Positions 58,665 through 64,000 of a stretch of 64,000 nucleotides of DNA are shown one piece after another. The first letter of the stretch is position 1, and each line of letters starts with the position of its first letter. The notes beneath the pieces were generated by a model. That model ran no database searches, had not been told where the DNA came from, and was given only the letters and a program-made list of their open reading frames with translations. The position numbers and the translations under genes were made by a program. Source of the stretch: Nostoc sp. UHCC 0870 (GTDB taxonomy: Bacteria > Cyanobacteriota > Cyanobacteriia > Cyanobacteriales > Nostocaceae); contig NZ_CP091913.1 of NCBI RefSeq assembly GCF_022063185.1, positions 2,543,501-2,607,500 on the forward strand, written 5' to 3'.

Positions 58665-59369
58665 ATGATTCCTATTAGTGATAACTTACGTACTTATAAA
58701 CAACCGATTGTCAACTATTGGTTGATTGGTATTAATATTTTGATGTTTTTCTGGGAAATTAAATTAGAACTTGGTGGTGAATTAGGTGCTTTTATTCAGA
58801 ATTTTGGTTTAGTTCCCGGACAAATTACTACAGCTTTAACTAATGCTATCTTTATCAATCCGGCGGCTTGGGTTGTGGTGGTGGGACGTTTATTTTCTCT
58901 GGTATTTGCTATTTTTCTGCACGGCAGTTTTAGCCAAATTTTGGGTAATATGCTCTTTTTGTGGGTTTTTGGCAAGTCTCTAGAAAATATCTTAGGGCAT
59001 GGTCGCTATTTGGGATTTTATCTAATTACGGGTATTTTAACGGGGTTAGTCCAGATTTTAGTAGAGCCGAGTTTAACAGTACCACTGATTGGGGCAAATG
59101 GAGCGATCGCAGCTATTTTAGGGGCTTATGTAATCAGATTTCCTCAAGCCAAAATAGATAGTGTTTTACCTCTGGTTTTTGTCTATATCCCTATGCAATT
59201 ACCCACTTATTTTTATTTATTTTGGTGGTTTATTCAACAGTTATTCTATGGTATTGGTAGTTTAAATATTCCCCCATCGGGTGTAAATCAACCTACTCCG
59301 GCCTACTGGATGCAGTTAGCCGGCATGATTCTGGGTGCTGCTTATATGCGATTGAGAAAATTATACTAA
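58665..59369 (+). CDS. Rhomboid-like membrane protein lacking catalytic residues
   Basis: 234 residues with the six-helix rhomboid layout: N-terminal NYWLIGINILMFFWE, L1/TM2 region HGSFSQILGNMLFLWVFGKSLENILGH, and the TM4 segment IGANGAIAAILGAYVIRFP. Active rhomboids have GxSG there; here it is G-A-N-G, Ser replaced by Asn (AAT). In the last helix the catalytic His region reads YWMQLAGMILGAAY, with Gln where His-x-x-G is expected. Both dyad residues are therefore missing and the protein should be a pseudoprotease that binds but does not cut membrane proteins. Confidence 0.85.
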   Translation: MIPISDNLRTYKQPIVNYWLIGINILMFFWEIKLELGGELGAFIQNFGLVPGQITTALTNAIFINPAAWVVVVGRLFSLVFAIFLHGSFSQILGNMLFLWVFGKSLENILGHGRYLGFYLITGILTGLVQILVEPSLTVPLIGANGAIAAILGAYVIRFPQAKIDSVLPLVFVYIPMQLPTYFYLFWWFIQQLFYGIGSLNIPPSGVNQPTPAYWMQLAGMILGAAYMRLRKLY

Positions 59370-59478
59370 TTGATAGCAGTTCTCAGTTGAGTATTCGATC
59401 GCTCCTAACTTTTGAAAGCAGCAAAAAAGAGAGAGTGCGCTACTATCTATTTAATAAGTTGTTGGATCAGAATTGATT

Positions 59479-59679
59479 GTGGCTACACCACTCAACATAA
59501 ACGAAGCCTTACTGCAAGAGGCATTAGCACTTGATGACCAGGCGAATCTTGATTCTCTGGTGGAAACAGCACTGCGCGAATATATTCAACGTCGTAAGCG
59601 GCTCAAAGTATTAGACCTCTTTGGCACTATCGATTATGATGGAAGCTATGACTACAAGCAACAACGTCACCAAACATGA
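59479..59679 (+). CDS. vapB: VapB-type antitoxin
   Basis: 66 residues from GTG at 59479 (ATPLNINEALLQEALALDDQANLDSLVETALREYIQRRKRLKVLDLFGTIDYD): an N-terminal ribbon-helix-helix/AbrB-type segment and an acidic Tyr-rich toxin-binding tail. The stop overlaps the first codon of a vapC remnant (ATGA), the usual coupling. The toxin itself is destroyed, so this is an orphan antitoxin. Confidence 0.8.
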   Translation: MATPLNINEALLQEALALDDQANLDSLVETALREYIQRRKRLKVLDLFGTIDYDGSYDYKQQRHQT

Positions 59680-59732
59680 GTGTTATTGTTGATACTTCTG
59701 TTTGGTCATTGGCTCTGCGTCAATCGCTTTAG
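59676..59732 (+). pseudogene. vapC: vapC toxin remnant
   Basis: Eighteen codons reading MSVIVDTSVWSLALRQSL then TAG. The IVDTSVW start with the first PIN aspartate is a normal VapC N-terminus, but the rest of the PIN domain is missing from the 300 bp that follow, which instead hold a MITE-like element. So the toxin was truncated, probably by deletion. Confidence 0.8.
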
Positions 59733-59868
59733 TGAAATAGTAGAAGTGCGATCGCGTTTCCTATGACTTAAATCGCGTCAGGGGATGGCACTTAATTTAT
59801 CCTAATATAGGACTTATGGACTCGCAACGACAAATAAAGGGTTTGCGATAGCCTCTCTAGGTTTGCAA

Positions 59869-59983
59869 TAGACCTCTTGCATAAATGCTTAAGGTGTCAT
59901 GTTGAGCGAAGCGAAACATCTCTTAGATTATACATTTCATTCGGAATGACACATCTTATTTTCGGACTTTTGCAAGAGGTCTA
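59869..59983. mobile_element. 115-bp MITE-like element, copy 2
   Basis: Termini TAGACCTCTTGCA and TGCAAGAGGTCTA form a perfect 13-bp inverted repeat. Interior GTCATGTTGAGCGAAGCGAA and CATTTCATTCGGAATGACAC match copy 1 (14903-15017) with scattered substitutions and no length change. Non-coding. The rest of 59733-60040 shows no gene. Confidence 0.85.
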
Positions 59984-60040
59984 ATGACGGAAACAGGTTA
60001 TCGCGGCTTAAGTCCTGATGATAATTAGGAAATTTTTTAT

Positions 60041-61453
60041 ATGCAGACAATTGATAAAAAGTCAACTAAAAAAGCTTGGGCAGGTGCAATAACAGAACCA
60101 GCTAAAGAATTTCCCCTGACGCAACTGCAAATTATCTCCGGTAAAATACCCGATGGCTTGCGTGGGACACTCTACCGCAATGGTGCAGCCAGACTAGAAC
60201 GAGGTGGTGTCCGCGTTGGACACTGGTTTGATGGCGATGGGGCAATTCTCGCTGTCAATTTTACCGATGCTGGTGCTAGTGCAGTTTATCGCTACGTGCA
60301 GACTACTGGCTATCAAGCAGAAACCGCAGCCGGGAAATTCTTGTACGGCAATTATGGCATGAGCGCACCCGGTGCGATTTGGAATCAATGGCGCAGACCG
60401 GTAAAAAACGCTGCTAATACTTCAGTTTTAGCGTTACCTGATAAACTCTTAGCATTGTGGGAAGGTAACAACCCTCATGCCCTTAACCTCGAAACTTTAG
60501 AAACTCAAGGTTTAGATAATTTAGGCGGTCTAGATAAAGGTTTACCCTATTCAGCCCATCCCAAAGTTGACCCCCACACAGGGGAAATTTTTAACTTTGG
60601 CATTACTCCCAGCCTCAATGCCATTCTGAATATTTATAAGAGTGACTATACTGGCAAGATTCTGCAAACAGCTAAGTTTACATTAGAAGGCTTTCCAGTA
60701 ATTCATGATTTTGTCTTAGCAGGGCAATATCTCATCTTTTTTGCGCCACCAGTCCAGATAAATGTTTTTTCTGTGCTTTTTGGGTTCAAGACTTACAGCG
60801 ACTCGATGAAATGGCAACCTGAATCAGGTACGGAGATTTTAGTATTTGACCGGGAGACATTAACTTTAGTCAGTCGGGGTAAAACAGAACCTTGGTATCA
60901 ATGGCATTTTGCTAACGGTTATGTTGATGCTAGTGGCACTGTAATTATAGATTTTGCCCGTTATCAAGATTTTCAAACTAACCAATATCTCAAAGAAGTT
61001 GCCGCAGGTGAAACTCATACTCTGGCTGAGACAACATTAACGCGAGTACAACTGCAACCCCAAACAGGTAGAGTGATAGCCATTGAAACATTATTAGACC
61101 GCACTTGTGAATTTCCCCTTGTACCAAAACCCAATGTAGGACAAGCCTCTCGTTACACCTATATGTCCATATCTCGACCAGGTACAGATATGAGCCAAGA
61201 AATATTAAACGCGATCGCCCGCTTCGACCACAAGACCCAAACTCTCACTGAAGCAAACCCAGGAGAAAATTGCTATCCTTCCGAACCTATTCTTGCCCAA
61301 GATTGGGTTTTAACAGTGGTATATGACGGCAATTCTCATCGTAGCGAAGTTTGGGTATATGATTGCGATCGCCTAGACCAAGAACCAGTCTGCAAACTAG
61401 AATTACCCAGCGTTATCCCCCACAGTTTCCACGGCACTTGGAAACCAGCATGA
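60041..61453 (+). CDS. Carotenoid/apocarotenoid cleavage oxygenase (RPE65 family)
   Basis: 470 residues of a seven-bladed propeller Fe(II) oxygenase. The four iron-binding histidines are in SAHPKVDP, VIHDFVL, QWHFANGY and SFHGTW; the N-terminus carries GLRGTLYRNGAARLERGG and GHWFDGDGA, usual for the family. It cleaves a double bond in carotenoids or apocarotenoids, giving retinal-like or other aldehydes. Size and pattern are nearer to cyanobacterial apocarotenoid oxygenases than to plant NCEDs; the substrate is not decidable. It is a lone gene, followed by ATTCAAA heptamers. Confidence 0.92.
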   Translation: MQTIDKKSTKKAWAGAITEPAKEFPLTQLQIISGKIPDGLRGTLYRNGAARLERGGVRVGHWFDGDGAILAVNFTDAGASAVYRYVQTTGYQAETAAGKFLYGNYGMSAPGAIWNQWRRPVKNAANTSVLALPDKLLALWEGNNPHALNLETLETQGLDNLGGLDKGLPYSAHPKVDPHTGEIFNFGITPSLNAILNIYKSDYTGKILQTAKFTLEGFPVIHDFVLAGQYLIFFAPPVQINVFSVLFGFKTYSDSMKWQPESGTEILVFDRETLTLVSRGKTEPWYQWHFANGYVDASGTVIIDFARYQDFQTNQYLKEVAAGETHTLAETTLTRVQLQPQTGRVIAIETLLDRTCEFPLVPKPNVGQASRYTYMSISRPGTDMSQEILNAIARFDHKTQTLTEANPGENCYPSEPILAQDWVLTVVYDGNSHRSEVWVYDCDRLDQEPVCKLELPSVIPHSFHGTWKPA

Positions 61454-61457
61454 ATCA

Positions 61458-61580
61458 ATTCAAAATTCAAAATTCAAAATTCAAAATTAAATACAGCCAC
61501 CCACATTCGCGAGCGTCCCGCAGGGAGGGGTGGCTGAATTAATTGCGTTAGCGGAGCGGGGCGGGAGCATCGTTGCGAAT
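61458..61580. repeat. ATTCAAA heptamers and GC-rich dispersed element
   Basis: Four ATTCAAA units (61458-61488), a CAGCCACCCAC/GTGGCTG inverted segment (about 61494-61535) and then GTTAGCGGAGCGGGGCGGGA with GCGAATT units (61545-61580). It separates convergent genes. Confidence 0.75.
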
Positions 61581-61596
61581 TGCGAATTTGTTTTAT

Positions 61597-62049
61597 TTAT
61601 GCACAACACGGCTTATTCACAATCTGAACTTCACCTACAGCAGCAGTAGTTACTAAATTTTTATCTGGTGTCGTGTCCTCTACCTTCACCACAAAAACCT
61701 CCCAACGGTTGCCATCGGGGTCTGTCACCCAAACTTTATCTTGTACAGCATAGCAACAATCAGTATTGTCCTCTGTAAAGAGTGCTAATCCTGCATCTGT
61801 AAAACGTTGGATAGCTGATTTCACCTCGTCGGTACTTTCAACTTGTACACCTAAATGAGACAACGCACCACCAGTCTGCACACTGTTAGTTAAATTCAGC
61901 GTCAGGTTTAAAGCTGGTTTGGGAATGTCAAATTTGGCGTAGTCAGGTTTATATTTTACAGGCTCTAAACCAAACATAGCCCGATAAAAGGTTACGGACT
62001 TCTCAATATTAGTCACATTCAAAGCGACATGAGTTTTCAGAACTGCCAT
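61597..62049 (-). CDS. arsI: ArsI/CadI-type VOC metalloenzyme (C-As lyase family)
   Basis: 150 residues, vicinal-oxygen-chelate fold. Metal ligand candidates His7 (KTHVALNV), His65 (LSHLGVQV) and Glu117 (NRWEVF), and the vicinal Cys98-Cys99 pair in NTDCCYA that binds trivalent arsenicals in ArsI; C-terminal KPCCA adds another pair. ArsI enzymes break the C-As bond of trivalent methylated/aromatic arsenicals. It is the last gene of arsJ-acr3-arsI, which supports arsenic rather than cadmium function. Confidence 0.9.
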   Translation of the reverse strand: MAVLKTHVALNVTNIEKSVTFYRAMFGLEPVKYKPDYAKFDIPKPALNLTLNLTNSVQTGGALSHLGVQVESTDEVKSAIQRFTDAGLALFTEDNTDCCYAVQDKVWVTDPDGNRWEVFVVKVEDTTPDKNLVTTAAVGEVQIVNKPCCA

Positions 62050-62121
62050 AAGTAGGGATAGGGGATAGGGGACAGGGGACAGGTGAACAGTGAAAGAGGT
62101 GTTTCATCTGTAAGGCTGATA

Positions 62122-63252
62122 TTACTGGAATGAATTAATACACCGTGGATCTGGCAAACTTGCCTTTTCTGGCTCTCTTGGAAACCAGGGTGCTGTGCGT
62201 TTACAAAATTCTACCAGCATTAACATAACTGGGACTTCGATTAAAACGCCTACCACCGTGGCTAGTGCAGCACCAGAATTTAAGCCAAACAGCATCACAG
62301 ATGTAGCAATGGCAACTTCAAAGTGGTTGCTAGCCCCAATTAAGGCGGCGGGTGCAGCGTCTTCATAAGAAAGATTGAGCTTTAATGCTGCTACATAACT
62401 AATTAAGAAAATGAAATTAGTTTGAATAAACAGTGGCACAGCAATTAGTAAAATGTGCAGGGGATTGTTGACGATTAATTCGCCCTTAAAGGCAAATAGT
62501 AAGACTAAAGTAATGAGCAAAGCGATAATGGAAATAGGACTGAGATATTTTAAAAATTGCCCTTCAAACCATTCTCTGCCTTTATATTTGAATATCCAGT
62601 AACGGCTGTAAATCCCGGCAATTAACGGCAATCCTACATAAATCAGCACTGATAAAACTATTGTTTGCCACGGCACTGTTAAGTCATTTGCTGCTAATAA
62701 CCACCTGCCTAAAGGTGCGTACAAAAATAGCATAGCTAGAGAGTTAACTGCTACCATAACTAAGGTGTGTCCTTGATTACCATAGGACAGATAACCCCAC
62801 ATCAAAACCATTGCTGTACAAGGTGCAATTCCTAGTAAAATTGTGCCAGCTATGTAAGAATTAGCGATCGCAACTTCACTACCACGAATTAATTCTGTCC
62901 CAGTAATTAACGGACGAAATAGCCAGCCTAAAAAGAATTGGGCAAAAGCTACCATTGTGAATGGTTTAATCAACCAGTTCACCACTAAGGTAAGAATTAC
63001 AGGCTTTGGGGTGCGGATAGCATTGATAGCTTGGCTAAAGTCAATCTTCACCATGATGGGGTACATCATGAAAAACAGGCATACCGCAATGGGAATTGAC
63101 ACTTGATACACACTAATAGCGTCAAGTTTTACCGCTATCTCTGGAAATAACCTCCCTAGAGTGATTCCAGTAAAGATGCACAAAAATACCCACAGAGTGA
63201 GGTATTTTTCAAAAAAACTGAGATTACTCTTAGTTTTACGATTTAAACTCAT
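62122..63252 (-). CDS. acr3: Arsenite efflux permease ACR3
   Basis: 376 residues, about ten membrane helices. Family landmarks: [39 protein letters not shown], the functional Cys in [18 protein letters not shown], and [18 protein letters not shown] with the conserved Glu. It exports arsenite using the proton gradient. It lies between arsJ (64 bp) and arsI (72 bp), all minus strand. Confidence 0.95.
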   Translation of the reverse strand: MSLNRKTKSNLSFFEKYLTLWVFLCIFTGITLGRLFPEIAVKLDAISVYQVSIPIAVCLFFMMYPIMVKIDFSQAINAIRTPKPVILTLVVNWLIKPFTMVAFAQFFLGWLFRPLITGTELIRGSEVAIANSYIAGTILLGIAPCTAMVLMWGYLSYGNQGHTLVMVAVNSLAMLFLYAPLGRWLLAANDLTVPWQTIVLSVLIYVGLPLIAGIYSRYWIFKYKGREWFEGQFLKYLSPISIIALLITLVLLFAFKGELIVNNPLHILLIAVPLFIQTNFIFLISYVAALKLNLSYEDAAPAALIGASNHFEVAIATSVMLFGLNSGAALATVVGVLIEVPVMLMLVEFCKRTAPWFPREPEKASLPDPRCINSFQ

Positions 63253-63316
63253 CGTTATTACCTTGATACATCGGTTTTATCCCGATTCTCCGAAGTTTTT
63301 GAATTTTGAATTGATT

Positions 63317-64000
63317 TCAGTCTCCGTCACCGGCTTTCCAGGCTATGGCTTTACTGGGTTTGGGATTTGGTAACTTCAGTGAAACTACTGCTGCTCCTAG
63401 TACCAAAAACGTTGATGTCCACAGACAACCCACTAGCCCCAACCATTGATATACCAAACCTGATAAAACAGTACCTGCCAAGCGACCACCGGAGTTAGCC
63501 ATATAGTAGAAGCCAACATTTAACGCTACTTTGTCATCATCGGTAAATGCCAACACCAGATAAGAGTGAACCGCAGAGTTAAAGGCAAACACCACACCAA
63601 ATACCAGCAGTCCCCCCACGATGGCGATATTAGCAGGGATACCTAATTGTAGAGCTATGGCGATCGCAGCTGGCACGGCTGTGAGAGTAAATGTCCAGAA
63701 CTGGATAGTTTTAGATTGAGGTGGACGACCAGAACCAAATCGCCGCATTAATGTTGGTGCTGATGACTGAATAATGCCATAGCCAATCACCCACACAGCC
63801 AAAAATCCACCCACTTGATAAAAAGACCAACCTAAAACCTCACGCAAGAACACTGGTAAAGCCACCACAAACCAGACATCCCGCGAACCAAATAAAAAGA
63901 ATCGGGCGGCTGAAAGAATATTAATCTCTGGACTCTTAGAAAACAGTTGACTAAACTTGACTTTCTTCTTGATTTTGCCCATCCCTTTAGGCAGCATCAA
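63317..64000 (-). CDS. arsJ: ArsJ-like MFS transporter, C-terminal part (cut by window end)
   Basis: 227 residues visible, continuing beyond the window edge, so the true start is not here. Six membrane helices and the ArsJ-like INILSAARFFLFGSRDVWFVVALPVFL and GGFLAVWVIGYGIIQSSAPTLMRR. ArsJ exports 1-arseno-3-phosphoglycerate made by a partner GAPDH, giving arsenate resistance; that gapdh would be expected just upstream (beyond 64000). First gene seen of the arsenic cluster. Confidence 0.82.
   Translation of the reverse strand: MMLPKGMGKIKKKVKFSQLFSKSPEINILSAARFFLFGSRDVWFVVALPVFLREVLGWSFYQVGGFLAVWVIGYGIIQSSAPTLMRRFGSGRPPQSKTIQFWTFTLTAVPAAIAIALQLGIPANIAIVGGLLVFGVVFAFNSAVHSYLVLAFTDDDKVALNVGFYYMANSGGRLAGTVLSGLVYQWLGLVGCLWTSTFLVLGAAVVSLKLPNPKPSKAIAWKAGDGD

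Overview
The window reads as chromosome of a filamentous, heterocyst-forming cyanobacterium of the Nostoc/Anabaena/Trichormus group. Evidence: the HIP1 octamer GCGATCGC is scattered through most genes; heptameric short tandem repeats of the classic Nostocaceae kind occur between (and twice inside) genes; GvpA is nearly the Anabaena flos-aquae protein as I remember it; and there are genes resembling hglK and hetP (heterocyst functions), light-dependent protochlorophyllide reductase, a second Mg-chelatase H subunit, and multi-PAS kinases.

Layout. 1-9.6 kb: secreted protein, galE, membrane protein, an ABC exporter half with a degenerate Walker B, and a 1603-residue REC-GAF-PAS(8)-HisKA_2 kinase. 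9.7-20.4 kb: gas-vesicle region, almost all on the minus strand: gvpA-gvpA-gvpC-gvpN-gvpJ-gvpK-gvpF-gvpG, then gvpV turned round on the plus strand, then a minus-strand unit of a GvpF/L-type gene (gvpW position), a double-domain ArsA/Get3-like ATPase and a CDC48-like double AAA ATPase. 20.6-26.7 kb: CocE/NonD hydrolase, ChlH/BchH paralogue, coiled-coil protein. 26.8-28.9 kb: complete Type II restriction-modification island (methylase, nuclease, controller) with a shared putative operator. 29-37.8 kb: DUF389 and YihY membrane proteins, DUF4112 protein abutted by an IS200/IS605 element with a nonsense-mutated tnpB, alpha/beta hydrolase, por, and a PIN-domain toxin-antitoxin pair. 38-45.4 kb: small proteins, hemB behind a Fur/Zur-type palindrome, hglK-like gene, and a segment bounded by inverted composite repeats. 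45.5-51 kb: fused GH65 phosphorylase/beta-phosphoglucomutase and sucrose synthase. 51.5-59.4 kb: HetP-like protein followed by about 20 copies of a heptamer, a MITE-like element, hybrid CBS-PAS kinase, Ser/Thr kinase with ten TPRs, and a rhomboid lacking its catalytic residues. 59.4-64 kb: eroded vapBC, a second copy of a 115-bp MITE, carotenoid oxygenase, and an arsenic cluster (arsJ-acr3-arsI) cut by the window end.

Functional threads: buoyancy (gas vesicles), tetrapyrrole/chlorophyll supply (hemB, por, bchH-like), sucrose and disaccharide turnover, heterocyst-related proteins, and arsenic handling. The most suggestive candidate for something under-described is the downstream part of the gas-vesicle region, where a tandem ArsA/Get3-like ATPase and a CDC48-like ATPase sit behind a GvpF/L-type gene: a possible machine for handling the very hydrophobic GvpA subunit. 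Names were assigned by reading motifs and remembered family features; no database search was possible.
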